A stretch of 54,175 bases of DNA, from contig NZ_RQXT01000048.1 of NCBI RefSeq assembly GCF_003863365.1, forward strand, positions 1 to 54,175. The letters are read 5' to 3'. The stretch comes from Mesorhizobium tamadayense (GTDB lineage: Bacteria; Pseudomonadota; Alphaproteobacteria; Rhizobiales; Rhizobiaceae). Shown piece by piece: positions 9,844 to 19,081 of the stretch. The notes beneath the pieces were generated by a model. It saw nothing but the letters and a program-made list of their open reading frames with translations, was not told the DNA's origin and searched no databases. Position 1 is the stretch's first letter; each line of letters starts with the position of its first letter. The translations under genes and the position numbers were made by a program.

Positions 9844-11169
9844 ATGACAACGCTTGCCGCCGACCGTGAAATCGAACATCTGATGACGCTTCATCCGAAA
9901 GGCTTCGACCTTTCGCTGGACCGCATCACCCGGCTGCTCGAGCGTCTCGGCAATCCCCAGGACCGGCTGCCCCCGGTCATCCATATCGCCGGCACCAACG
10001 GCAAGGGTTCCTGCGCCGCCTTCTCGCGGGCTCTGCTGGAGGCGGCCGGCCACCTCGTCCATGTCCACACCTCGCCGCATCTGGTGAACTGGCACGAGCG
10101 CTACCGGTTGGCTGCGGAAGGCGGCGGCAGGCTGGTCGACGATCATGTTTTTGCCGAAGCGATCGCACGCGTCGCCAAGGCCAATCGGGGTGAGAAGATC
10201 ACCGTCTTCGAGATACTCACCGCCGTCACCTTCATCTTGTTTTCCGAGCATCCGGCCGAAGCCGCGATGATCGAGGTCGGCCTCGGCGGCCGCTTCGACG
10301 CCACCAACGTCATCGCACGGCCTGCGGCCACGGTGATCACGCCGGTGTCGATGGATCACGAAGCCTATCTCGGCGACCGCGTCGAGCTGATCGCGGCCGA
10401 AAAGGCCGGCATCATGAAGCGCGGCTGCCCGGTGGTCATCGGCGCGCAGGAAAGCGAGACGGCGCTCGAGGTGCTGATCGAGACCGCCGAGCGGCTGGAT
10501 TGCCCGACCGTCGTCTACGGTCAGGATTTCCTGGCCTTCGAGGAGAACGGCCGCATGGTCTATCAGGACGAGGACGGGCTGATGGACCTGCCGCTGCCGC
10601 GCCTGCCTGGACGTCATCAGTTCGCCAATGCCGCCGCGGCAATCGCCGCGGTCAAGGCGGCCGGCTTCGAGATCGGCCATCGCGCCGCCGAACGGGCGAT
10701 GACCAATGTCGCCTGGCCGGGCCGGATGCAGAAGTTGTCTCAAGGCCGTCTGGTGGACCTGGCGCCCAAGGGTGCCGAGATATGGCTCGACGGCGGCCAC
10801 AATCCGGGCGCCGGCGTTGTCATCGCCGAAGCGCTGGCCGAGCAGGAAGAGAAGAACCCGCGCCCGCTGATTCTCATCTCCGGCATGATCAACACCAAGG
10901 ACCAGAGCGGCTATTTCAGCGCCTTCAAGGGGCTTGCCCGGCATGTCTACACGGTGCCGGTGAGCAAGAGCGATGCCGGCGTACCGAACGACGAGCTGGC
11001 GCTGCGCGCCACCGAGGCCGGCCTGTCGGCCGAGCCGGTCAGCTCCGTCGCCAATGCGTTGATGCTGTTACGCGACGGCTGGGACGGTCCGGCGCCGCGG
11101 ATTCTCATCGGCGGCTCGCTCTATTTCGCTGGCGCGGTGCTGGACGAGAACGGCACGCCGCCGACCTGA
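9844..11169 (+). CDS. folC: Bifunctional folylpolyglutamate synthase/dihydrofolate synthase
   Basis: FolC adds glutamate to dihydropteroate and extends folate polyglutamate tails in the cytoplasm. The 441-residue Mur-ligase-like protein has the ATP-binding IAGTNGKGSCAAF motif (about residue 50), the folate-loop region VHTSPHLVNWHERYR, VGLGGRFDATNV, SMDHEAYLGD and ERAMTNVAWPGRMQ, and a C-terminal Rossmann-like domain from about 310. It follows accD, a conserved pairing in proteobacteria. The ATG at 9844 comes directly after a repeat element. Confidence 0.96.
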   Translation: MTTLAADREIEHLMTLHPKGFDLSLDRITRLLERLGNPQDRLPPVIHIAGTNGKGSCAAFSRALLEAAGHLVHVHTSPHLVNWHERYRLAAEGGGRLVDDHVFAEAIARVAKANRGEKITVFEILTAVTFILFSEHPAEAAMIEVGLGGRFDATNVIARPAATVITPVSMDHEAYLGDRVELIAAEKAGIMKRGCPVVIGAQESETALEVLIETAERLDCPTVVYGQDFLAFEENGRMVYQDEDGLMDLPLPRLPGRHQFANAAAAIAAVKAAGFEIGHRAAERAMTNVAWPGRMQKLSQGRLVDLAPKGAEIWLDGGHNPGAGVVIAEALAEQEEKNPRPLILISGMINTKDQSGYFSAFKGLARHVYTVPVSKSDAGVPNDELALRATEAGLSAEPVSSVANALMLLRDGWDGPAPRILIGGSLYFAGAVLDENGTPPT

Positions 11170-11219
11170 TAGAGGCACCCCCGGGGCAATTGCGAGAAGT
11201 TGGGCCGAGGAGTTGGGCA

Positions 11220-11639
11220 ATGATCAAGGTGAAGCAACTCGCCCATGTCTGCATCTTCGCGCATGACCTGGAGGCGACGCGCGGCTTCTACCGCGATGTG
11301 CTTGGCATGGACACAAGGTTCAATTTCCTGCGCGACGGCAGAATTTTCGGCTTCTACCTTGAATGCGGCGGCCGCAGCCATGTCGAGGTTTTTGAGAAGA
11401 GCGAGGCCAGCTACAGCGACCGCAACCAGATCAACCACTTCTGCCTGGAGGTGGAAGACATCGAAGCGGCCATCGCCCATATCCGGTCGAAAGGGGTAGA
11501 AGTCACGCCGAAGAAGCTAGCCTGCGACGACACCTGGCAGGCCTGGATCAAGGACCCCAACGGCGTGAAGATCGAGCTGTTCGAATACACGCACAAGAGC
11601 GCGCAATTCACCGGCGGCGACCGCGTCGCCGACTGGTGA
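11220..11639 (+). CDS. VOC (glyoxalase/bleomycin-resistance fold) family protein
   Basis: A 139-residue vicinal-oxygen-chelate protein with paired beta-alpha-beta-beta-beta modules. Likely metal ligands are His9 in LAHVCIFAHDLE, the Glu in FYLECGG, His in NQINHFCLEV, and Glu in KDPNGVKIELFEY. The spacing resembles glyoxalase I, but key glutathione-binding residues cannot be confirmed, so this may be a dioxygenase-like or lyase-like relative. It starts 50 bases after folC on the same strand and may be transcribed with it. It is convergent with the broken cupin gene. Confidence 0.85.
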   Translation: MIKVKQLAHVCIFAHDLEATRGFYRDVLGMDTRFNFLRDGRIFGFYLECGGRSHVEVFEKSEASYSDRNQINHFCLEVEDIEAAIAHIRSKGVEVTPKKLACDDTWQAWIKDPNGVKIELFEYTHKSAQFTGGDRVADW

Positions 11640-11645
11640 TGGCGC

Positions 11646-11923
11646 CTATTTCAGCTCGATTTCGATGAAGGCGTATTCGCCGTCATTGGCGTTGATGACG
11701 TCGTGCTCGACGCCTTCCTTGCGGAAATAGGGCGCGCCCTTCTTCATCTCGGCGAAGGATCGTCCTTGGTCACCAGCTTCAGCTTGCCGTCCATCAGCGG
11801 CACCACGACATAGTCGTGGCCGTGGCGATGCCAGCCGGTATTGGCGCCGGGCGCGAAGCGGTATTCGGTGACGATCACCCGCTCATTGTCGATAAAGACG
11901 GTGGCCTTGGCTGTTCCGGTCAT
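11646..11923 (-). pseudogene. Cupin-domain protein gene, interrupted by a one-base frameshift
   Basis: The first part reads MTGTAKATVFIDNERVIVTE, then a cupin metal motif GWHRHGHDYVVVP, then GKLKLVTKDD, after which the frame ends early at 11744. A shift of one base near 11761 restores a sensible continuation, SFAEMKKGAPYFRKEGVEHD followed by VINANDGEYAFIEIELK and a stop at 11646. With one G restored the junction would read KDGSFAEM and give a typical 92-residue small cupin. A good ribosome site, AAAAAAGGAG, precedes the ATG. It is either a recent inactivating deletion or a sequencing error. Confidence 0.8.
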
Positions 11924-12000
11924 AGCGCTCTCCTTTTTTCCAAGCAGAGGGCATGAAGTGCCTGCCTGCGAGGGCCAGGGCGCCGTCAGCGATGGCGCCA

Positions 12001-12036
12001 AAGAAAAAGCCCGGCGCGATGGCCGGGCTTTTTCTT
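12001..12036 (-). terminator. Rho-independent terminator of trxA
   Basis: A perfect 15-bp stem (12001-12015 with 12022-12036) encloses the loop GCGATG. The core is GCCCGGC/GCCGGGC with A5/T5 arms, so it can work on both strands. It lies 17 bases beyond the trxA stop on the minus strand and upstream of the cupin gene, and insulates the two. Confidence 0.85.
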
Positions 12037-12053
12037 CAAATCTTTGGATTGGC

Positions 12054-12377
12054 TCAGGCGAGGCTGCCGTTGATCCAGTGCGACAGCGCGGTCTTCGGCG
12101 CCGCGCCCACCTTCATGTCGGCCACTTCGCCGCCCTTGAAGATCATCAGCGTCGGGATCGAGCGCACGCCATACTGCGCGGCCAACTCGGGATTCTCGTC
12201 GATGTTGAGCTTGGCGACCTTGATCTTCGAGCCGAGCTCCTTGGCGATGTCTTCCAGCGCCGGGGCGATCATCTTGCAGGGACCGCACCACTCGGCCCAG
12301 AAATCCACCACGACCGGCTCCTTGGCATTGAGCACATCGGCCTGGAAATTGCCCTTGTCGACTTTGACGGTGGCCAT
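12054..12377 (-). CDS. trxA: Thioredoxin
   Basis: A 107-residue classic thioredoxin that reduces protein disulfides in the cytoplasm with electrons from thioredoxin reductase. The active site is FWAEWCGPCKM (Cys about 31 and 34) and the cis-proline motif is VRSIPTLMIFKGGE. The ATG at 12377 was chosen because the encoded MATVKVDKGNFQ matches normal thioredoxin N-termini; longer in-frame forms add sequence unlike the family. It lies 75 bases downstream of addA on the same strand and has a strong terminator after it. It may be read both from its own promoter and from the addBA transcript. Confidence 0.96.
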   Translation of the reverse strand: MATVKVDKGNFQADVLNAKEPVVVDFWAEWCGPCKMIAPALEDIAKELGSKIKVAKLNIDENPELAAQYGVRSIPTLMIFKGGEVADMKVGAAPKTALSHWINGSLA

Positions 12378-12452
12378 GCGGAAATCCTTTCGAAAACTTA
12401 GGTTGGCACCAAATGTGGTGGGTGTGGCGGCGATGTTCAAGCAGTTCTTGTG

Positions 12453-15400
12453 TCACGCTCCCGTGAGTCGGGCAAGGGCATCGTCCATAGCCTTGGCCGG
12501 CAGCTCGATCAGGCGCGGCGCCTCGGTGAAGAGCAGCGCAGCCGTCACCTCGCGGCCCGGATAGAGCGGCTTGAGCAGCGCGCGGTAGAGCGCAAGCTGC
12601 AGAACATAGGCCGGCGGCACTTCGGCCAGGCTTGCGGGTGCCAGCCGGTTGGTCTTGTAGTCGACGATCGAGACCTTTTCCTGGGTGACGGCCAGCCGGT
12701 CGATCTTGCCGGAGATGGAGCGCGGCCTGCCCTTCACCTCCAGGCTGCCCATGACGGCGACTTCCGCTCTCGACGACGGCGAGAACAGCGCGCCGAAGCG
12801 GCTGTCCGACAGGATCGAAATCACAGCTTCGAGCGCCTTGGCGCGCTCTTCGGCCGGCCATTCGACGCCGGCGCGCGCCAGATAGCGTTCCGCCGCATCT
12901 CGCCTGTCGCCCTCGGCGATGCCGGGCAGCATCTGCAGCAATTTGTGCAGGACCAGTCCGCGCATCACAGCGAAGCCTTGCTCGGCATCGGCGTCGAGCA
13001 CCGGCGAGCGCGTGTCGGGCAGCGCTTCGATCGCTTCGTCGATCAGCGCCGATGCGCCGGAGGGCGAAAGCGGCCGCGGCAATTCCTCATAAGGCGGCAG
13101 CGGCCGGAACAGGCCGTCCGGCAAAGGCGCAGCATGCTCGAATGACGCGGTCTCATCCGCTCCGGTGAGCGCCACCGGCGGCAGCTTGGTCATGTGGAAG
13201 CGATGCACCGCCGCATCAGCGGTCGCCGGATGCCGCCGCTCGGCGCTTTCCGGAGCTCCTAGCAGCGCCCGGCTGACGACTGAATGCCAGGTGCCAGTGC
13301 TCGGCGCCCGCTTGCCGTGGTAGCCGCAGACTATCAGCCGGTCCTCGGCGCGCGTCATGCCGACATAGAGCAGCCGCCGGTACTCGTCGTCGGCAAGCTC
13401 CCGCGCCCGCGCCGAGGCGGCCCGCGACACCCCATTGGCGACGTCGCTGGCCGAGCGCCAGAGATAGCCCTTGCCCCTCCACTGCGCGCCCGAGCCTTCG
13501 AAGGCCATCAACCGCGGTAGGTGCTGGTCGCTGAACGGCGCCGAACCGCCATCGACCAAGAAAACGACCGGCGCCTCCAGGCCTTTCGCGGCGTGCACGG
13601 TCATGACGCGCACCTCGTCGCGGGTCTGGTCCATTTCCCGCTTGATCTCGGGGCCGCTGTTCTCAAGTGTCGAGAGGAAGGATTCCGGCCCCGGCAGGCC
13701 GGTGCGCTCCTCGGCCAGGCAAAAGCTCAGGAATTCGTCGAGGATGTCGCCGGCTTCCGGCCCCAGCCGCGCCGTCATCTTGCGGCGCAGGCCGTCGCGC
13801 GCCAGCGCGGCGGCATAGAACTCGAACACCGGCTTGAAGGCGACTTCGTTCGCCCAGGCATCGAGCCGGCTAACGACGGCGGCCAGGGCCTCGTCCCCGG
13901 CCGAATGTTGTCTCAGCGAAGCGATCAGCGACTGGCCGGGCGGCCGCTCGCCGGCGAGCGCCAGCAACGTTTCTTCCGAAACCTCGAAGATCGGGCTGCG
14001 CAGCACGGCGGCGAGCGACAGGTCGTCCTCCGGCTGGATCAAAAAATGACCAAGCGCGATCAGGTCCTGCACGGCGATGTGGCCGGGCAGGCTGAGCCTG
14101 TCGGCGCCGGCGACCGGAATCTGCCGGTTCTTAAGGCTGCGCGACAGCGCATGCACGAAGCGGTCGCGTTTGCGCACCAGTACAAGGATGTCGCCGGCCG
14201 TCAGCTTACGGCCCTTGCCCTCGATGACCTCGCCATTCCTTAGCCAGCTCTGAATCGTCGTGGCGACATGCTCGGCCACGCGCACCGCCGGCGCGCTGGC
14301 ATGGTTGATCGGCAAGGTCCAATCGTCGGGCTCCTCGACCATTTCGGCGCCGATCGAAGGCCATACCTCGACATAGCCCGGCGCGTCGGTGCGGATCGCC
14401 TTATGGTTCAACGGATCGGGATCGTGGCTGATGCCGCGCCGCACGCCCGGTTCAGTGAAGACGCGGTCGACCGCGGCCAGCACATCGTCGCTCGAGCGGA
14501 ACGACCAGGTGAGCTTCAGGTCGGCGAATGAGGCTTCGGCGTCGCGCACGCGGCCGGCGAACAGAAGCCGGCTCTCGGCAAAGGAATCGGGCGCGGCTCC
14601 TTGAAAGGAATAGATCGATTGCTTTTCATCGCCGACGGCGAATACCGTGCGCTTGACCGCCTCGCGCTGGCCGAGCCCGGCAAAGAATTCTTCCGTCAGC
14701 TTCTTCACCACCTCCCACTGGTCGGGGCTGGTGTCCTGCGCCTCGTCGAGCAGGATGTGGTCTATGCCCTGGTCGAGCTTGAATTGCACCCATGGGCCGG
14801 CGTCGGGCCGCGACAGCAGGCTGACCGTACGGGTGATCAAATCGTTGAAGTCGAGGAAGCCGCGGCTTCGCTTCAACTGCTCATAGCGCGCGATCAGCCA
14901 GCCGGCGACGGTGAGCGCGGCGGCCGTACCTTCGAGCATGCGGAACAGCGCCAGCCGGTCCGACACGTCGAGGATCGCCCTGGCAGCCGCCAGATAGCGC
15001 TCCGGCAGATCGGGCAGCCGGTCGACCAACGCCTTCTTGAATACTTTCGGCGGGTCGTAGGGATCGCCGTCCGAACGCAGGAACGCCTTGGCCAGCAGCC
15101 GGAGTCTCCTGATGGGCTCGGCTTCGGCGAACGCGGCTCGCGCATAAGGCAAGACATTGTTCAGCACCGTGCGCGCGTCGGTCGCGTCCGCCGCTCGCGC
15201 AAACTCTGCGAACTGGCTGGCCGCAAAGCCCGGCAGAGGCCACATGGACGTGGCGATGTCCTCGGCCGCCTGTCCGGGCCCGAAGCCGAATTCGGCAAAG
15301 AGCGGCCGGAAATTCCGGCCCTTGCCGAGTTTTTGGATGAAACCGCGCAATTCGTCACGCTTGCGGACGATCTCGGAGAGCAGCGCGTCGAGCCCGAATT

Positions 15401-15965
15401 CGCCGCCGCGCTCCAGCACCATGGCAAAGGCCTCCGCCAGGCCTTCGACGCCGGCGCCGGCGCCCGAGATCATGTCGCGGCGCGCATCCGCGAACAGCGA
15501 GGCCTCCATCTGCGGATCGAGCATCTCGAAATTCGCCGGGATGTTGGCTTCGAGCGGGAACTGGTGCAGCACCGATTCGCAGAAGGCGTGGATGGTCTGG
15601 ATTTTCAAGCCGCCCGGCGTCTCCAGCGCCTCGGCGAACAGCCGGCGCGCGCGCCGCATGGTGTCGCGGTCGGCAGTTCTCCCATCGAGCGCCGCGATCC
15701 TCACCGCGAGTTCGGCATCGGGCAATGCTGTCCATTCCGACAAGGTCGAGAACACGCGGTTCGACATGTTGGCGGCGGCGGCGCGCGTATAGGTCAGGCA
15801 CAGGATCTTCGACGGATCGGTGCCGTTGAGCAAAAGCCGGATGACGCGCTGCGCCAGCACATGCGTCTTGCCCGAACCGGCATTGGCCGAGACCCAGGCG
15901 GAATATTGCGGGTCGGAAGCGCGCGCCTGGCTGGCGGCGGTATCGGAGGGGATCGGATATCTCAT
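12453..15965 (-). CDS. addA: Double-strand break repair helicase-nuclease AddA
   Basis: AddA is the UvrD-type helicase and nuclease subunit of AddAB, which resects DNA ends and prepares them for RecA, in the role of RecBCD. The 1170-residue protein shows Walker A SANAGSGKTHVLAQR (about 26-40), motif Ia TYTRAAAANM, motif II LLDEAQDTSPDQW, motif III VGDEKQSIYSFQGA and motif V TVHAAKGLEAPVV. A C-terminal RecB-family nuclease has IDRLAVTQEKVSIVDYKTN with the Asp and DYK catalytic residues. The start overlaps the addB stop as ATGA, so the two are translationally coupled. The alphaproteobacterial form is typical in length. Confidence 0.96.
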   Translation of the reverse strand: MRYPIPSDTAASQARASDPQYSAWVSANAGSGKTHVLAQRVIRLLLNGTDPSKILCLTYTRAAAANMSNRVFSTLSEWTALPDAELAVRIAALDGRTADRDTMRRARRLFAEALETPGGLKIQTIHAFCESVLHQFPLEANIPANFEMLDPQMEASLFADARRDMISGAGAGVEGLAEAFAMVLERGGEFGLDALLSEIVRKRDELRGFIQKLGKGRNFRPLFAEFGFGPGQAAEDIATSMWPLPGFAASQFAEFARAADATDARTVLNNVLPYARAAFAEAEPIRRLRLLAKAFLRSDGDPYDPPKVFKKALVDRLPDLPERYLAAARAILDVSDRLALFRMLEGTAAALTVAGWLIARYEQLKRSRGFLDFNDLITRTVSLLSRPDAGPWVQFKLDQGIDHILLDEAQDTSPDQWEVVKKLTEEFFAGLGQREAVKRTVFAVGDEKQSIYSFQGAAPDSFAESRLLFAGRVRDAEASFADLKLTWSFRSSDDVLAAVDRVFTEPGVRRGISHDPDPLNHKAIRTDAPGYVEVWPSIGAEMVEEPDDWTLPINHASAPAVRVAEHVATTIQSWLRNGEVIEGKGRKLTAGDILVLVRKRDRFVHALSRSLKNRQIPVAGADRLSLPGHIAVQDLIALGHFLIQPEDDLSLAAVLRSPIFEVSEETLLALAGERPPGQSLIASLRQHSAGDEALAAVVSRLDAWANEVAFKPVFEFYAAALARDGLRRKMTARLGPEAGDILDEFLSFCLAEERTGLPGPESFLSTLENSGPEIKREMDQTRDEVRVMTVHAAKGLEAPVVFLVDGGSAPFSDQHLPRLMAFEGSGAQWRGKGYLWRSASDVANGVSRAASARARELADDEYRRLLYVGMTRAEDRLIVCGYHGKRAPSTGTWHSVVSRALLGAPESAERRHPATADAAVHRFHMTKLPPVALTGADETASFEHAAPLPDGLFRPLPPYEELPRPLSPSGASALIDEAIEALPDTRSPVLDADAEQGFAVMRGLVLHKLLQMLPGIAEGDRRDAAERYLARAGVEWPAEERAKALEAVISILSDSRFGALFSPSSRAEVAVMGSLEVKGRPRSISGKIDRLAVTQEKVSIVDYKTNRLAPASLAEVPPAYVLQLALYRALLKPLYPGREVTAALLFTEAPRLIELPAKAMDDALARLTGA

Positions 15966-18900
15966 CCTTCCGCCTCGTCCTCGCTGGCGCCGCCGGCCGA
16001 CCATTCGAGCACACGGGCGAGATGGTCGTAGTCGCCATCAGCTTCGCCTTCGCGGAACGGCAGCGCGCGCGACAGATAGCCGGCCTGCGGGTCGGCATAG
16101 TGGAACAGCAGCCTCTCTAGCCGCGCCCAGGCTTCCTCGGCAAGCTCGTTGGCGGTCCTCGGCTTGCGGTTGTATTCGAGGATCGATTCCTCGAACACCT
16201 CACCATTCGGCTTCAGCCGCACGAAGGCGAGCTGCGAGGGTTCGCAAATGCCGAGTTCCTTGAAGGCGCCGCGCCTGAGCAGCGCGCCTTCGAGCGCCAG
16301 CTGCGGCGACAAGAGCGTGTGCGCCTGCGCCTTCGACGGCGAGGAGCCGGTCTTGTAGTCGAGGATATCGGCCATGCCGCCGGCAAGCAGGTCGACGCGA
16401 TCGGCATAGCCCGAGAGGGTGACGCCGGTGCGGCCGACGACCGTTTTTTCGGCGCGCTCCTCGGCATGGCGCCTGGCGACGGCGTCGGCCCGCGTATGCT
16501 CCCATTCGATGATATTTGCGGCGAGCTTCTCGAAGCGCGGCCACCACACCGCCTCGATATCGGGCGGGAGCGCTGCTTCGGCAAAACATATGCGGCCGGC
16601 CTCGATCAGGCTTGCCAGCGCGCCCGGCGCCCTTGGATCCTCCACCCGCCGCGAGAACAGATGCAGGATTTCGTGGAACAGCGTGCCGCGCTCGGCAGCG
16701 CCCGGATCGCGGATCAGCGGATCGAGCGGCATCAAGCCGAGGATACGCCTGGCATAGATCGCATAGGGGTCGCGGCGCAGCGTCTCGATCTCGGTGACCG
16801 AGAAATGCTGCGGCCGCAGGTGCAGCGGCGGCTTCGGCTGCGGGCGGGCCGCGAAATCCTTCCTTTCGCCGGAGTCCAGCGCGCGCGCCCAGGCAAGCAG
16901 CGCATCTCCGCGCCGGCCAAGCGCCATCGCCTGGTCCTTGCCGATGAAGGTGAGGATGCGCTGCAGCCAGCGCGACGGCACCGCCGGCGCGTCGCCGGAT
17001 CGCGCCGAACGCGTCAGCACCACCGTTTCAGCGCCCATCGCCATCTGGAAATCATGCGCGGCAAGGCCGATGCGGCGTTCCGGCGGCTCGAGGTCGATGC
17101 CGGTCTTCATCAGCCGCGACATGAAGCGATCGCTCTCGGGCTTGCGCGGCCAGACGCCTTCGTTGAGCCCACCGATGACGAGGGTGTCGACGCTCTGCAG
17201 GCGGGCTTCCAGCGCGCCCCATATGGCGATGTTGCGGTCGGTGCCTTGCGCCGGCTTGACCGTTTCCGGCGCGATCAGCGCCTCCATCACGTCGGGCCAT
17301 TCGCTGGCCGCGAAGGTGAAGGGCGAGGATGCGGCGACCAGCTCGCGCAGCAGCTCGGCGAGCTTCTCGCCGGCGTCGCCGGCATAGAGTTCGGTCAGGC
17401 TGCCGTCGGCCGCGCGGCCAAGACCTTCCAGCGCCACGACGCTCGCCCGCGTCAGCGTCGCGATGTCGGCGTCCTTCTCGCCGCGTATCACCGTGAGCGG
17501 GGAGAGCGCGCGGTCAAGACGGCCAAGCACATCCCGTGCCTGCTCGATGCCGCGCACGGTGAGGTGCGGGAACCAGAAAGGCCGGCGGCTGTCGCCGCCA
17601 AGCCCGGAGAGCCGCGCCTCGAAAAGCTCACCAAGCGAGGCAATGTCGGGCCGGCCGGTGCCGCCGCGTAGCGCCGCCAACTCGATCAATTCGGCCGCCT
17701 TGCGAACCGTCTGGCGTTCGAGGCCGAGGCCAAGCAACGGATGCTTGAGCAGCGACAGCAGACCGACCGGATCGCCGGGCCGGAACGCAGCATTCAGTGC
17801 CAGCCTGAGCAGGCTGGCAGCCGGCGTGTTGCTTAGCGGTGTGCCGCCGGAATCGTCGGCGACGACGCCGAACCGCAGCAGCTCGGCCGAGACCCGCCGC
17901 GCCAGCGCGCGGTCGCCGGTGACGAGCGCCGCGCGCTTGCCCGGCGCTTCCACGGCGCGCTTCAGCGCGATCGCGATCGCCACCGCTTCGTCGCGCTCGT
18001 TGGCCGCCTCCACCAGCGTCACGCCGCCCAGCGCCCGCTCGAAGTCTGTCGCCGTGAAGCGTGGCCGCGTCTCTGTCCAGCGCTCGGTGGTTTCAGCTGG
18101 TCGCAGCGCCTCGCCGACAAGGGCCGCACGCAGCACGAGCGACCTCGACGTGGCGCCGATCTCCTCGACATCGCGGCGCGATATGCCGATGCCGCCGATC
18201 AGCTTGGCGAGGCCATATTGCGGGTGGCCGAGCGTTGCCGGTCGCGCGCCGGGTGCCGATATCGCCGCGAAGGACGCGTCGTCCAGCTCACCGTCGAGCC
18301 CCGGCAGCACCACGGCCCCGTTAGGCAACCCGGCGATGACGCCAAGCAGTTCGGCGGTGGCGGGAATGGAGCCGGTCGAACCGGCGGCGATCACCGGGCC
18401 GCTCGGTGGATTGCGCTTCAGCCGCGCCGCTTCCAGCCGGATCAGCGCGCTGCGGTGCGCGGCCGGATTGGAACGGTTGCGCTCTGCGAGCAGCTGCGGC
18501 CAGTTGTCGGTGACGATGCCGAGGAAATCGAGCGTCACCTGCCACCAGCCTGCGAGATTGCCGGTGACAAGCGTCGCGAGCTTCGCCCAATCCGTGCCCT
18601 CGGTCTCGATCTCGTCCATCAGCCGGGCAAGATCGCGCGCCAGCCAGATGGCGTCGGCGGCCGAGGTCGGCACGACGAATTCCTCGTTGAAGCGGGCCGC
18701 GACATGCGCCGGCAGGCTCTCCTTCCAGGCCCGCACCAGCGGTGCAAGCAACAAGAGCCGTTCCTGGGGGGCGATCGGCGGCGCGAGTTCGATGGCCGGC
18801 GCCGCCTCGGCGTTGAAGGCCGCCTCGTCCTCGTCGAACTCGCCGAGCGGCCGCACTGTCGGCAGGATAGCCGAGCGTTTACCGAGCATGTCGACAAAGG

Positions 18901-19081
18901 CGCCGCGTAGCGCACGCGCCGCGCGCCGCGTAGGCACATAGATCGTGGCGTCGGCCAGTGCCAGCGGATCGCCGTCGAAGCGGAAGCCTGGGATCAGCCG
19001 GCCGTCGAGCAACGCCTCCGCCAGCGTCGGCAGGAACGGCGCTCCGGGCGGGATGGAGAAGACGCGGCGCGAGCCGCTCAT
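15962..19081 (-). CDS. addB: Double-strand break repair protein AddB (alphaproteobacterial type)
   Basis: AddB is the second subunit of AddAB. The 1039-residue protein has a degenerate helicase-like region and a C-terminal PD-(D/E)XK nuclease: RGTLFHEILHLF, then GYADRVDLL and ADILDYKTGSSPSKAQ. It has no Walker A motif. The Fe-S cysteines of the Bacillus-type protein also seem to be missing: the usual CPY/CPF position reads RRDPYAIYARR, and only two cysteines occur in the whole protein. It overlaps the upstream murU-like gene by ATGA and the downstream addA gene by ATGA. Confidence 0.94.
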   Translation of the reverse strand: MSGSRRVFSIPPGAPFLPTLAEALLDGRLIPGFRFDGDPLALADATIYVPTRRAARALRGAFVDMLGKRSAILPTVRPLGEFDEDEAAFNAEAAPAIELAPPIAPQERLLLLAPLVRAWKESLPAHVAARFNEEFVVPTSAADAIWLARDLARLMDEIETEGTDWAKLATLVTGNLAGWWQVTLDFLGIVTDNWPQLLAERNRSNPAAHRSALIRLEAARLKRNPPSGPVIAAGSTGSIPATAELLGVIAGLPNGAVVLPGLDGELDDASFAAISAPGARPATLGHPQYGLAKLIGGIGISRRDVEEIGATSRSLVLRAALVGEALRPAETTERWTETRPRFTATDFERALGGVTLVEAANERDEAVAIAIALKRAVEAPGKRAALVTGDRALARRVSAELLRFGVVADDSGGTPLSNTPAASLLRLALNAAFRPGDPVGLLSLLKHPLLGLGLERQTVRKAAELIELAALRGGTGRPDIASLGELFEARLSGLGGDSRRPFWFPHLTVRGIEQARDVLGRLDRALSPLTVIRGEKDADIATLTRASVVALEGLGRAADGSLTELYAGDAGEKLAELLRELVAASSPFTFAASEWPDVMEALIAPETVKPAQGTDRNIAIWGALEARLQSVDTLVIGGLNEGVWPRKPESDRFMSRLMKTGIDLEPPERRIGLAAHDFQMAMGAETVVLTRSARSGDAPAVPSRWLQRILTFIGKDQAMALGRRGDALLAWARALDSGERKDFAARPQPKPPLHLRPQHFSVTEIETLRRDPYAIYARRILGLMPLDPLIRDPGAAERGTLFHEILHLFSRRVEDPRAPGALASLIEAGRICFAEAALPPDIEAVWWPRFEKLAANIIEWEHTRADAVARRHAEERAEKTVVGRTGVTLSGYADRVDLLAGGMADILDYKTGSSPSKAQAHTLLSPQLALEGALLRRGAFKELGICEPSQLAFVRLKPNGEVFEESILEYNRKPRTANELAEEAWARLERLLFHYADPQAGYLSRALPFREGEADGDYDHLARVLEWSAGGASEDEAEG

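Noticed and set aside
14601..18941. Long plus-strand frames opposite addA and addB.
   Set aside because: Each is complementary to well-supported helicase and nuclease sequence, has shadow-like composition and no ribosome site.
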